Made by a program: the position numbers and the translations under genes. A stretch of DNA of 64,000 nucleotides from Hydrangea macrophylla (taxonomy: Eukaryota; Streptophyta; Magnoliopsida; Cornales; Hydrangeaceae): NCBI GenBank assembly GCA_033977485.1, contig CM066994.1, positions 85,870,871 to 85,934,870 on the forward strand, given 5' to 3'. Every line of letters begins with the position of its first letter. Position 1 is the stretch's first letter. Shown piece by piece: positions 30,553 to 42,372 of the stretch. The notes beneath the pieces are model-generated. The model saw only the letters and a program-made list of their open reading frames with translations, searched no databases and was not told where the DNA came from.

Positions 30553-31949
30553 TTACGGTGGTGGTACAGCATGGTGGTTTGGTAGTGGATTTCTTGTGAC
30601 ATTCGAAGCTTTGGTGGGCAGTTCTGATATCACCTTGTTATCAATAAGATCTTGGATTTCATGCCTTAACCTCATGCACCGATCCATCGAGTGGCTCTTC
30701 TGTCGGTGGAATTTGCAAAAGAGATCCCCTAGAAAACTTGGCGGAAGTGGATTCGGTAGAGGTTGAGGTTCCAACTGACGGAGGTGCCCTTTCGCTAACA
30801 ACCTATCGAGAGCGGTTGACAATGATACTCCCAGATCTAAGAATTTTCTCGATGCTTTATCTCCCCCTCTCTTTGGTGTTATGTCAAATTTCCTCTCTGG
30901 CCCGTTCAGTGCGTTGACATCAGTGGGGCCAGAGTGCCCTCCCGACTGTCCTCCATTGGATCCGTAGTTCGGCCTTCTGTACCGATTTGGCTGTTCATAT
31001 TTCTTTATCACTCCCTCTTGGTTTGCATCTTCGATTTGAGTCCCTACATCAAATACTTCGACAAAAGTGTTGATCGATTGGAATCTCATTTTCTCTTGGT
31101 AGATAGGTTGAAGGTTCTTCATCAACATTCTGATCTGGTCTTTCTTGGACGGCCTCTGTACCATCTTAGCTGCTTTTCCTCTCCACCTACTCAAATACTC
31201 GGCGAATGATTCTTTGTTTCCCTACCTAGTGATCTCCAAATCTCGGACTGTGACATCCAGGTCCTGATTGTATTCATACTATACCACGAATGCTTTGATC
31301 ACTTCTTCCCAGACCCGGGTTTTGCTTGGCTCTAATGTAAGGTACCACGAGAGTGCGGCTCCGGTTAATATCTGCTGGAACAAGATAGCCATCATGGTCT
31401 CGCTCAAACTGCTTGGCTGAAAGGCGCCTATGCACATACGGATATGACTCCGAGGGTTTTTGGTTCCATCAAACTTGTCAAAGACTAGCATTTTGAATCC
31501 GGCAGGTAGTACCTCACAAAACCCATCATATAAACCTTCTAGTTCCAGCAAATAAGTGTCAACTCCCTGGGCCTTGCGCATTACCCTTTCCAGCTTATCT
31601 ATCTTCTCGATTAGTATCCTCTCTTTCTCAGCTTTCTCCCTTTCCCTATTGGCTGCGGCGCATTAGTCCACTCTGCCTCCTGGTCATCAAACCAATCTCC
31701 TTCCCCCCTAGAGGTGGGTCCATAACCGGTGGAATTACAGGCGGTGGTCGGCGATTCAGTGCTTCTATCATTCCCAGCATACGGTTCATATTTTTGGCTT
31801 GCCGCCTCATTTGCTCTGCTTGTTGTACTACCAGCGTCCTCAATCCTGCTACTTCCTCATTGTTCCTTCTTCTTCCATTTCGGTGTCTTCTCTTCTTACT
31901 AACCTTGCGGTGGGATCCCTAAACCAGGCTTGATTTGAATTTGATGCTA
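30553..31949 (-). pseudogene. gag: E4 Gag
   Basis: On the minus strand: a Gln/Arg-rich coiled-coil-like start (VVQQAEQMRRQAKNMNRML), then FKMLVFDKFDGTKNPRSHIR, ALSWYLTLEPSKTRVWEE, ESFAEYLSRWRGKAAKM and RMLMKNLQPIYQEKM, all standard for Tat Gag. The nucleocapsid motif is CKFHRQKSHSMDRC, CX2HX4HX4C, followed by HEIQDLIDNKV. The likely start near 31949 reads ATA where ATG is expected, and two stops sit where Gln is usual near 31278 and 31230. It cannot be expressed as it stands. Confidence 0.87.
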
Positions 31950-33180
31950 TTTTTCCCCCTACAAAAAGGTTTAAATTTTCCCTTTAAAAAAACTCTTATT
32001 CGCTTCCTTCTGTCACACATATATATTTTGTTTTTAAAAGACCCTTGGTAAAAACTCTTTTTTTTATGTCACACGGATGCAATGCATGTGTGCGTGTGTG
32101 CCTATTCTATATGCCAGATAAAAGGAAAATTCTAATCCTATCACGTAAACACATAAGCACATAAAATCCTCACTTATGTTAAGTGCTATAACTTCTCCTT
32201 TCATTATGACCCTCACTATCCTTTTAGGGATTTTGAAATTCTTTTGAAAAGCATTTTCTTTAGAATGGTGAGAAAAGACACTTCTTATTAATTTTTGAAT
32301 TTTGAAAATGAGGGTGTAAAACATTTTTCATTGATCATGTTGAAATTTTGTATTGGAATTCATTTGAAAAGCATTTTTTCTAAAATAGTTCCAAAGATTT
32401 TCGAACTTTTTCCTTTTGATGATGATCAAGTGAAAATATGCCTTAACAAAGGTTAGCTTGGGATTTTAATCGAAAGGTGAACTCAAAAGATTTTTCGAAA
32501 GGGTCATCGAAGACCTTGGGGAAAAGATAGTAAAATCTGTTTTGCTTTCAAAGATGGACTAAAAACTCTTTGGGTAGGAGGATCACATGATCGGATTATC
32601 ACCGTACTTTCCATGAATTCGGATACATACAAGGTCAATGATGCTCAGCTAAATATGATATAAGAGATGTAATCTTATAATCAACATCCAACATATTCCC
32701 AAATGTCATGGGACATGAAGGGGTATTGCTCGAAAGCGATTAAGAGTTTACATGTCTCATATTAAGTGAGCATCGTCATCATCACAAGTAACCCCTTTCC
32801 GGGCATACAAAACTCCCTAGCACATAACCCTAATCAAGAATTGATTTCCTATGATTGGTTATATAGAAGCTATTATGCAAAGGTTAGGTTTTGGTCAAAA
32901 TAAGGGACCCTTGACACACACCCGATAGGATGTTTCATATACCAACACATGGTACGGGATCAAGGGTGATCACACAGTCCCATGATAACTTGATCGACCG
33001 AGTTGCCCCGAGCCTCCAAGGTCATAGTTTTGTGCAATCGACTGGCTAGACATGCAAGTAAAATGTAGCAGCCACTCAAAGATTAATTAATTCGATTAAA
33101 AAGGACGCTTTCAAGTCTAATCCTGGAATGAACCCAAAATCAAAAATTCTGGTCTGCGAAACTAGAGATTATGGGTTTGA
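31950..33180 (-). other. E4 leader, non-coding
   Basis: About 1.2 kb between PBS and Gag. AT-rich; no protein or strong repeat seen. E5 and E6 have leaders of similar length here but theirs hold 51-bp-type repeats, which E4 lacks. Confidence 0.6.
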
Positions 33181-33198
33181 TCCCTAGCAGAGTCGCCA
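33181..33198 (-). other. E4 primer-binding site
   Basis: The minus strand reads TGGCGACTCTGCTAGGGA, two to three bases from the LTR end (CCACA). The same site is at 52326-52343 in E5 and, with changes, at 60015-60032 in E6. In Ogre-type elements it is assigned to tRNA-Arg; I take that from general knowledge. Confidence 0.8.
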
Positions 33199-33201
33199 GA
33201 T

Positions 33202-35383
33202 TGTGGACATCGCAATTTTATCTTACCCACAGCTTTTTTAAAGATCTCTTTTTTAAAACACAAAACAATGAGTCACCACTTAATTTAAAAGGAAAATTAA
33301 GAAACCATTGTAAAGAAAACTGATCTTTTAAGAAATCAGAGATTTTCTAGGTCCGGGGATTATGGAATGAGAGGGGAAGGAGTCCGTCGGACTAAAACAC
33401 CCCCTCTTATCCTATCTCACGATAGGCCTCTACTTAACATCCTTTTAATCGAATTAATAATCAAAGTGTGTCCTCAACTAATACATATGTATAAATATAC
33501 ATTACAGAAGCATGTCTAAAGGGTGTAAAATTGCAAGTGATTAAATATCATTCAAAAATCACATAATTCAAGTAGCAAGCAATATGATATGCAAATAAGG
33601 AACTATAGAAAACTTACCCGGGATCCATGCCGCGAATATTAAACGTGCAATGCATACGAATAGAAAGATCCTAAGAAAAGGTCTCTAATCACATATATTC
33701 ACCTAAGGCAAGATCGTAATTCTAGTGTGTCGCGCATGAAGTCATAAAATCAATAAAATCATGGAATCAAATAAACTAGAGAAAGGGTTGAGAAATTATA
33801 TCTCAAAGGCGCTACAAAACAAAGGTTAGTCTACATACTTTAGAAAGAATGCATAGTATTAAATGATTGTTCCTAAACGTCTAGCTTAATTCTATCATGT
33901 AGAAGAAATAACGCAATTATGAATTCTAATACCAATCTACATAGATGAATGTGTATGATTACATAGATGTGCCAAGAATGAGCTATTGGATTATTCCTTG
34001 ATTTGTATCGTTTAACCTCTATATTTGAGCTTAACTAATCATTATTAATACATGGTTTAAGCCTTAGGTCATGGAAAGATCATTTGGACCATTATTTGCA
34101 AGATATATTAAAATTATGATAGAATTCTAAATATTGCTGAGAGCATATCAGAACTTCATAGAAATAAAAAGCATGTTTCCCGTTGTTTGATCTTGATGAT
34201 TTTCAGACACAAGATGCCTCTGTGAGTCTAGGTTCTAACCCAAAAAGAAAATCAAGGTTTCAACGGTTAGATCTCTAGGAAATAGACAAACACTAGATAT
34301 CACTAAGGGACTTAAAACTCTCTGTCCAGAGTTTTTGGGCCAAGAATGCTTGATTAAGGCTTTGATTCACTGATTTTAAAAATGTGTTACTGTTCTGAAA
34401 CTCTGGACAGATTGTGGTTGTCTCACAAAACTCATGACCAAACCACTTTATACATAAAATCTCCTTAAAACAAAAATCACAGCGATAGAACTTTGAGTTA
34501 TAAGCATTTTCCCATTGGTTTCATTCATTTCCAACGGTTCAATGTTTAACTAAAAATCTATGATAAAAAATAGATTGTGAACTCACTTCATCATTTATCA
34601 AATACAACTTTGTTAACTAATTTGAGCCATGAAATTTGGCTTGAACCACACTACCCGTCCTACCATTAGATGGTCATGGGAGACTAACTACATTCACATC
34701 TTGGAAGTCTCAAAGTAATATGGGAAAATTTCATGAGACCTAGACACATCAAACCTAAACCATGAAGATAGGTTTAAATTTTTTAATCAAATGTACTAAT
34801 ATCAACTTTAATCCCCCTTGTGAACCATAAGGTTACAAGAGAATTGAAGGATTTCAAGTCTAAGGATTCAAGTAAGACATTGAGGGTCTTATGAAACTCA
34901 AAGATTAAAAGGAAGAGAAGAAAAAAAAAAAAAAAAGTTTAAAGACTCCAAGTATATTTGTGATTAGAACATAATCGAGACCATTCAACTTAAAGTTTTA
35001 CATCCAAAATATCCTCAACTTTGTGATTTTTGAGAAACTTCCAAAGACTAATCAAGCTTTCCAACTTTCAACTCTCCTAAAACTACCTTCTAATTATGTT
35101 TAGAGAAGAAATTTTGAAAATTTAGAATTTGGAGAACTAATACAACCTCTAGATTCAAAGAAAAATTCTTAACCCCATGCAAGAGGATATTCATCCTCTA
35201 TTTATAGACAAATTTGAAGGGGTATTTAAGTCATTTCAGAGCAGAAAACCTTAATTCGGACTGTTCTTTGGTAGTACAAAGTGTGCTATATTACAGCTGC
35301 CTGTTACAAAAATGTAGCACTCGATGGAGGTGGAAGTGGCACTTGCTGAATGCCAGAAAGGCACTCAGTGAATACCGACGCGG
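33202..35383 (-). mobile_element. E4 5' LTR, U3 side truncated
   Basis: On the minus strand it ends ...GATGTCCACA at 33202. The TATA box CTATAAATAG is at 35207-35198. Only about 180 bp of possible U3 remain before E5 LTR-type sequence starts at about 35384, so the start (TG) is missing. Interior is AT-rich with a poly(A) run near 34921-34936. Confidence 0.72.
35199..35206 (-). promoter_or_regulatory. TATA box of E4 LTR
   Basis: TATAAATA inside CTATAAATAG on the minus strand. Confidence 0.65.
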
Positions 35384-37300
35384 CCCTCAATTAGCATCCA
35401 AATAATCATCTTATCCTATGTATGGTTCGACAATTAATACTATGATAGTATATTACATCACATAAGAAAATTTGAAATGGAAGATCTAAAGATAAGATAT
35501 CATTCATAAGAGCTAAGCCAAGTATCACACAATGCAAAGTGAAAGATCACACAAAACAAACCTAGGTAAAATTTTCTAATCACAATTCAAGTAATAAAGT
35601 TTTCCTAATCTAAGGGGACATGAACTATTCTTGAAACAAATAAATCAAAGAAAACAAGGATGCTTAGCAAGCTAGAATAATGCATGTTAATCTTTGAGAA
35701 GAGAAGATCTCCCAATCCCAGGGACGGATGAGAAAGGATGATTAGATCGAGGGGAAGCATGAACGTGTAATCATGATCATTCCTTATAATCTTCTTAGAT
35801 TAGGAGTTATAAAAAACCCCAAATCTTTGCATGGATGCAATGTATCTATCTAGAATGTGCCAAGGTTGTAGTGTGTTTTATGTTCATGGATTCCTAGAAT
35901 GACTTAGAAGTCTAAAATGTGTATGAATGAATGAATGAAATCATTATGGGACATGTATAAATTTAGTATGAACTACTTCTTAAGACATGAGCTAATTTGG
36001 AGCACATGTAAGCATCAAATCAAAGGATGGAAGTGAAAATATGCTTGTTGTGAATAGTTGACAGAATAGTAACACGATCTTTCGGAAAGTGAAAAGAGGG
36101 GTTAGGAATGTTTTCAATGCATGATTTTTTATGGAGTTCTTCCTTATTGTGTCTAGAACACAACCCAAAAGGTCAATCGTTAATAACTACCACATACTGA
36201 GAGAAATCATATAAACAATAGAGGTTATTCAGAAACAGAGTCCGTACTGTCGACTAAAATTGTAGAACATCTTAGAAAATGGAAACAAAAGATCTAGAGG
36301 CCCATATTATACAGAAGGTTTTCTAAGACATTGAAGTTCAGGGAAAAAATAATTTGGGACCACTTGGTTTGGAAAAGTTTTCTGTAAAACAAGTTGAAAG
36401 TCAACATAGCTGCTGTGACAGCAGAGGCAGAATGTTTGGAAGGAATGTTTGAACAAAAATAGACCCCTTTCAAGTGCTTCCAAGTCAAGCCAAAAATTAT
36501 GGATGTTCTATAATAAGTTAGAAAGACTTTCCAAGTGGTCTTGCATTCATATATTGAGCATTGAACTCAAAATAATTCTTTGAAGTTAAATGACTCACTG
36601 TTTTGAAGGTTTTGAGAAAACAAGGTTTATTTCTTGAAATAAAAAATGAGGGGATTAAGAGGGGGTTTTGAAATGGGGGTTTTGAAAACTTAATGAAGAT
36701 TATAACCACTTAAAATGTCAACATCAAACTCATCATCAAGAACCTCCAAGATTGTTGGAAAGTATTATTTATATTTTAAAGACAACTTCATGAATACATA
36801 GGAATGTATTGAAGTTGAAATCATCATCTATCAAACATGTTTTTGAGGTCAAGATCTACTATCCATAAGGATTCACTCACCTCAAACTTCATGTCATCAT
36901 CTAGATGATGATAGACTTGTAAGTAAATAAAGAAAAACCAAAAAAGAAATGAGGTGAGAGAAGATGAACAAATATAAACAAACAAATAGATAGCAATCAA
37001 TAGATGATATTCATGATGTATTGGACTTGTAGTTTGGTGTTTCACTCATATGTGGTGACATTGGACATGGAAGTAGCTTCCTCTCTCTTAAATGCTCACT
37101 AAAATGGTGGTTAGGTGTATTGAATATGAAGTAAAAGGAAGTAATGAAGTAAAAACAAAGTTTATAACTCACTTTCTTGTTTGAAAAATCAAAGAAGGAA
37201 GCTTCTTTTCTTTCTATTCTAACCTTATCTCTACAACTTTCTCTCTAAAACTTTTCAAAGCTTGCATTTGACACCCCCCAAAATGAGAAGTCAATGGGGG

Positions 37301-37310
37301 TTTATATAGG
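37301..37310 (-). promoter_or_regulatory. TATA box of LTR-A
   Basis: CCTATATAAA on the minus strand. GC-rich palindromes lie 143-205 bp upstream. Confidence 0.65.
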
Positions 37311-37452
37311 CCAATTTGGGATGGTTTTGGGTTTTTAGAAGTACTCCCATTGGTCCCAAACATTTGTGAACATAGAACTACATCGTTTTGATTTCTAATT
37401 AATCAAAATGAACCCACAAAAGAAATTACAAAAAAAATACCATTCTAGAGGA

Positions 37453-37515
37453 GAGTGACGCAGCGGCACTGGGCCTGTGACATGGCAGCAGTGGGCCAGT
37501 GCCGCGACGGCACTG
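37453..37515. repeat. GC-rich AGTGCCGC palindromes in LTR-A
   Basis: Imperfect CAGTGCCGCGACGGCACTG at about 37496-37514 and two more decayed units (GAGTGACGCAGCGGCACTG, TGACATGGCAGCAGTG). C-to-T type changes explain most differences from LTR-B. Confidence 0.75.
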
Positions 37516-38360
37516 CTCCTCATTCGTCCAGATAATCCTTTTTAGGCCCCCAAAGGTTTCGGTATTCGCGAAAAGGCCTTATTTTGTCCAAAATTCACAG
37601 AAAATGCATACAAGCTCCAAATTGGGGTAATGATATACCGTTGGAAAGGTAATGGAGTATAATTTACATTAAAAAATAGTTCAGAAATAGGTCACCTTAA
37701 AAAATTTTGCGATATTCGCGATAAAAGCCAATTTGATCACCTTTTTCGCCTTGGAAAATTCATAATAAATTTGTTTGAAATCCAAAAAATATGTGCGATA
37801 TATCATCGGAAAGCTATTGACCTCTAGTATCCATGAAAAATGTTTGAAAAATGATACGGCAATCCGGTTTCAAAGTCAACTTTTAATCAAACTGGTCAAA
37901 CATGGGATTCCCGGAAAGTTCTAGAAACCTCTGGGAGCTTCTAAGAGTTGACGTTCTCGTTCGATTTTCTTTTAAAACTCATTTTAATACTTTTCACATG
38001 ATCTAGAATGATCCTGAAACTTTTTGACGAATTTGGACGATTTCGGTCAAACTTGGTCAAATCGATCAACGGGGACTTTCTGGGAACTTTCGGGACTTCC
38101 GGGGGTCTCTGGGAGCCGACGATTTCATCCGGTCTTGCTTTAGAACTCATTTTATTGTTTTTCTTATGACGTAGCACGTTTCCAGAACATTTGGTCCGAA
38201 TCCGGGAGCGTTCGGGCTTTCGGGGGTATTTTGGTCATTCTGAGCATTCTGACAGATAGAACTAACTTCCAGGAGTCCTTTTTGAGTCATTTACGATCAT
38301 TGTAAACCACCAATCTATAGGCCTCTTACATCTGATAGCCAACAAAATGGGGTGTCTACA

Positions 38361-38380
38361 GTTTGCTCCTCTTTGCCATG
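38361..38380 (-). other. E5 polypurine tract
   Basis: The minus strand reads GGCAAAGAGGAGCAAAC directly before LTR-A. Confidence 0.7.
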
Positions 38381-39109
38381 AACTTGCGAGGCAACACATG
38401 TCGCAAGCGAGTGCCAAAGCTTTAAAGAGACAAGTCTTTTTGGAGGCTATAGATTTAGGATAAAAAAACGTTGCAAAAGATGTAATGATGTTGAGGCTAG
38501 TGATGGTTGCACTCTGCGTGAGCTGCCTACGTATCCTAAGGGGAATCAGACTAGGACGTAGTTCGGGGCAAAAAGAAATAAATCACAAATGCACATACAC
38601 AACAATCAGGCAGATGCTATGCTATAAGAGTGATGCAATGCATGGATGTGATATGAATTGTGACCTGAGTCCCATCATGTTTAGTGTTCCGATCTTAGTA
38701 TGAGCTAGTGTTGTGGGGTGTGTACCACTCTAAGTGGACTTATGTTGTGCTAGTGTCTCTGATTGTGATGCAGTGGCTGACTCAGATAAAGACACAATGG
38801 TTTGGAAGACTCTGGGTCTCGGAGTAAACTTCTTAAATTTTGAGAAACGTGCTTTGTAAGCGAAATGGATCAGACGCAAGATTTTAGAGGATGACAATCA
38901 AAGGCGACCAAGGGATCTTGTGATAACCGATAAGTACAAAATCTATGATAATGGACAGATGAAAAAGCTCATGATAATCAGGAGACACGGAGTCATGGAA
39001 TGACGGTGCTCGTCTTCAAAATCTGGATACGGGCGATACACTGGTTGTTCCTGATGACTGATCTTCGGGAGTCGGCTCTACTTTTGCTATTTTGTGCTGG
39101 GGATAGTGG

Positions 39110-39635
39110 GAAATAGTATCCTTCTATATTTATCCTTAGGGGATGGTGTAAGTCTCTCAGAGAATCTCTCTTTTCTTGATCGGGAACCAGGACCCATCTC
39201 TGAATCTCTCATGGTTGATCAAATCTTTCGGTGCTCAATCCAAGAGGGTCAGTCGGGGCCTCTGGGAGCTGGTATCTTTCTATTTCTATCCTCAGAGGAT
39301 GATGTAGGATTCTTGCAGAATCTCTCTTAACTATTTCTTGATCGGGAACCAGGACCCATCTCTGAATCTCTCACAGTTGATCAAAACTTTGCATTAGTCG
39401 GTCCGAAAAGCCGATTCAGGCCTTCAGGAGCTGATATCTTTCTATTTCTGTCCTCAGGGGATAATGTGGGATCCTCAGAGAATCTCTCTTAGCTGTTTCT
39501 ATATTGAGAACCAGGATCCATCTCTGAATCTCTCACGGGTGATCAAATCTTTGCATTGGTCAGTCCGAAAAGTTGATTCGGGCCTACGGGAGCTGATATC
39601 TTTCTGTTTCTGTCCTCAGGGGATTAGCTGAATCT
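39110..39635. repeat. 162-bp tandem repeat, about 3.2 copies
   Basis: GAACCAGGA recurs at 39184, 39346 and 39508, exactly 162 bp apart. Each unit has ATCTTTCTATTTCT.TCCTCAGGGGAT, CAGAGAATCTCTCTT and CCATCTCTGAATCTCTCA. Copies differ at scattered sites. Confidence 0.88.
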
Positions 39636-39775
39636 GTTGGGATTAACATTGATCTGTAAGGGATAAAACCTCATAAATCCTGACTAAAATGGGCCACCGG
39701 GGCTAAACGGGATCACGAACGGGCTAAAACGGGTCAGAACGGGCTGAAACGAAGCAAAGTGGGGCCTACAGGGAG

Positions 39776-39839
39776 CAGTGCCACGGCGGCACTGGGCTAC
39801 TACTGCGGCAACAGTTGGCCAGTGCCGCGGCGGCACTGG
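39776..39839. repeat. GC-rich palindromes upstream of antisense gene 1
   Basis: CAGTGCCACGGCGGCACTG at 39776-39794 and CAGTGCCGCGGCGGCACTG at about 39820-39838, with a decayed ACTGCGGCAACAGT between. The same motif is found in the LTR U3 regions at 37453, 54642 and 56690. Confidence 0.82.
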
Positions 39840-40060
39840 GTGGCTGGACTCCATGTGTGTATATCTGGGGTTTTTGAGCATTTCAAGCTCATTTTTGGCT
39901 ATTTCGGGGTGCTTTTGGAGCCAAAAATTTGTCAAAATATAGCTTGTACGCGCTCAGGTGAATAATCTTTCCCCATGATTGGAATTTTGATTGGTGTTTT
40001 GGTTTGTTCCATTTTTCAAGAAGAAAGTTTGGTTCTAGTCTTCCAATTTCTTGCAGATCC

Positions 40061-42236
40061 ATGGCTTCGAGCTTAAGGAGACGGTCCAAGAAGGCCAAGG
40101 AATGAATGAAAACTGAAAGCCAAACCCCGGACTTGATTTTACAAGACCCCCAATGTCATCTTTCGATCGCGGCTCTTGTTAGCCTGGTATGTAAAACTTT
40201 CGACAATTTAGGACTATCTTGTGCATTGTGCTAGTTATATGAACTGTAGTGTGCACTTAGAGTTTGTTGGAAGCTTGTTTTGTGCTCGTACGTTGCTTTT
40301 GTGAAGTTGGACTTTGGGTCATGAATAGTGATTTTGTGCTCATTTTTTGTCGTTTTTGATATGTGCAGGTGCCGAAAGTGACATTGAAGGGTCATGGTAG
40401 CCTTGCTCACGCTTTTCTGTGGTACCCAACTCTCGCCTGCCATCAAGAGAATGGTAGACGATGCCTGGTTTAGCGGCTTTGTCTGCCTAGTTTCAAAGAG
40501 TAGCAATGATTTAGCGCTTTTTTATGCTCTTGCTGAGAGATGGTGGGACACCACCAATACTTTCCACCTGCCATTTACTGAGATGACAATGATGCCTTTT
40601 GATTTTTCCATGATCACTTGTTTGAGAGTCGGCGGGAAGCGCCTGATTCTGGACTACTTCTATGAGATTGATCCCGAGGCCATCGAGATGTTGATTAGGG
40701 TCATTCCTCCTAATCTGGAAACGCACTGGTTCCCTTATGGCTTGCTTTACTGGGCTTACGGTAGAAGGAATCATAACCTGAACAATTCTCAACTTTTGAG
40801 GGTATTTCTTCTATATGTCCTTGGTTGCTCGATCTTCGCAACATGGAATGACCGGGTGAGCTTGAGGCTTCTTTCTTTTCTGGCGACCATTGGTGAGATC
40901 CCCTCTTATGACTGGGGCAGTGCTGCCCTGGCCTACCTTTACAAGTATATGGGTGAAGTTTCCCGGGGCGATGTCAAATCGACAGAGGATTTTAGCAAGC
41001 TTGGGAGGTATGTACTACAACCTCTTTTATCTTCCGGCTTTTTAATTTTCGTACTTTTTGGCTTTTCTGATTTTTCCTTTGTCTGTGCAGCTTTGGAGCT
41101 TTGAGTACTTAAAGATGTTGGCTCTTCCCTTGCTGATGAATCAGGTGAAGATGAGGACGGCATGGCTCCTGTGCCTTTGTTCCCCCGGGGCTTGAGATGG
41201 CGGAAGGATGTTGTTGGGGTAAAGAGCGGGGCTCACTGGATTGTTCTCCTCAAAAACTTCTTATCTGGGCTGACAGCTGCTAGCGTTGATTGGACACCTT
41301 GGGAACGCGTTGCCTATGCCGCCCTAGAGGAGACACAGGTGGTCAAGCCCCTTTCCTCTTGCCGACTTCTGATGGAAAGTACCGAAAGCAGACAATGGTT
41401 TCTCGACGAGCGAGTGTCTTGGAAAGTGCTTGGCAGTCTGAGGTATCGCGTCCCTCATGATCCTCCTATAATGGGTGTTGATGACCTTTCTGGTGATGCT
41501 TTGCTGGCGGCCTTAGCTGGTACCGATGTTTGGGATCACTTTCTCTCTGAGACTGGCTATGAGGCTTACCGTGGCCGCTTCCTGATGCCCAACTTCCCAC
41601 TCCTGGAGGTGAGTTTCTTTTACGTTTTTGTCTCTATCTGTTGCCTATGTTTTTGACTCATCTTTTTCCTAACTTGTTTTGTGCCTACAGCTTCGCGAGA
41701 TGTACAGGAGACAAGTTCCCCCAGTTTGTGATCCTATCCCTCCTTGGGATTGGACCGTTAATGTTTTGGGTACAGATGGCTCTCCCCAGGTTATAGAGGT
41801 GTCACGGGTCACATGTGGGTATCCTACCCAGCCAGCAGGTGTCCTCAACGTCCCTTGGAGTTATGCTGAGGAGGGCCACGCCTTGGCGGCTAGCTTACGG
41901 TCTTTGGTTCTCACGCGAGACCATTGGGTATGTCTCTAATTTTGCGCACCTTAAGGTTATGAGGTCCTAACCCTGATTTTGCCCTTGACAGAAGGATGGT
42001 ATGCGGTAGTTCGCCACTAATCAGATGGCGTCCTTGGTAAGTTTCTGACTCTACTTCATTTTCGCACTTTTTGTTATTTGTCTACTGATTGCTTTTATTT
42101 TTATTTGTGTGTGCAATATCGTTGGGGTGGTATCGGCTCGTCGAGGACTGGACCGAGGTGCAGAGGTAGAAGGAGGAGACCATCGCCGACGTACACTCCG
42201 AGTGGCCCGACAGAGGATGAAGAAGAGGAAGACTGA
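40061..42236 (+). pseudogene. E5 antisense gene 1: plant mobile domain (PMD) protein with introns
   Basis: On the strand opposite to pol. Proposed exons: 40061-40186 (MASSLRRRSKKAKE, then a TGA), 40369-41007, 41091-41608, 41691-41927, 41992-42036 and 42116-42236. Introns follow GT...AG except the last acceptor, which reads AA. RWWDTTNTFHLPFTEMTMMP, FDFSMITCLRVGG and YLLGCSIF-like text (VLGCSIFATWNDRVSLR) are typical of the PMD family, found in plant MAIN/MAIL proteins and in transposons. The C-terminus is Arg/Ser-rich then acidic (TEDEEEED). One stop and about three frameshifts make it a pseudogene. Function of transposon PMD proteins is not established. Confidence 0.78.
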
Positions 42237-42324
42237 GGCCTCCTAAGCGGGGATTTTCGTTTTATCTCTATTTCATGTTTTTAATTGGGTTGTACTAGTG
42301 AATAATGTGACTGTTGGACAATGT

Positions 42325-42372
42325 ATAAGATGATGTGTAGGATGATGTGTAGGACGATGTGTAGGATGATTT
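42325..42372. repeat. 14-bp minisatellite (GATGATGTGTAG-type)
   Basis: Four copies of (A/G)GGA(T/C)GATGTGTA directly downstream of antisense gene 1. Confidence 0.75.

Larger units (their letters stand above)
28411..35383 (-). mobile_element. E4: Ty3/gypsy Tat/Ogre-like element, 5' half
   Basis: On the minus strand: LTR part 35383-33202, PBS, leader, Gag, protease, G-patch, then pol up to the start of RT (EFKDVF), where E3 is inserted. The remaining pol and 3' LTR must lie left of E3, off the window. The LTR is cut at its U3 side by the E5 junction. The Gag type, the G-patch and the PBS match E5 and E6. Confidence 0.85.
35384..38360 (-). mobile_element. E5 3' LTR (LTR-A), truncated
   Basis: Matches 52609-55558 throughout, with differences every few tens of bases. 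It begins on the minus strand with TGTAGACACCCCATTTTGTT at 38360. Similarity ends at about 35384, so the last 265 bp or so of the LTR, including the TGTCCACA end, are missing and E4 LTR follows directly. Confidence 0.88.
38381..40060 (+). other. E5 region between 3' LTR and antisense gene 1
   Basis: No coding seen. It holds one copy of a GCCTACGT...GTAGTTC motif (38524-38566), 162-bp tandem repeats (39110-39635), a CGGGCT-AAAACGGGT low-complexity part near 39700-39750, GC-rich palindromes (39776-39839) and a possible 5' UTR intron (39958-40056) of the antisense gene. Confidence 0.65.

Noticed and set aside
35214..35405. 63-codon frame across the E4-E5 joint
   Set aside because: It runs across two unrelated LTR pieces and cannot predate the joint.
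39110..39635. CRISPR-like array
   Set aside because: Units are 162 bp, adjacent, without unique spacers; this is an ordinary tandem repeat in a plant retrotransposon.
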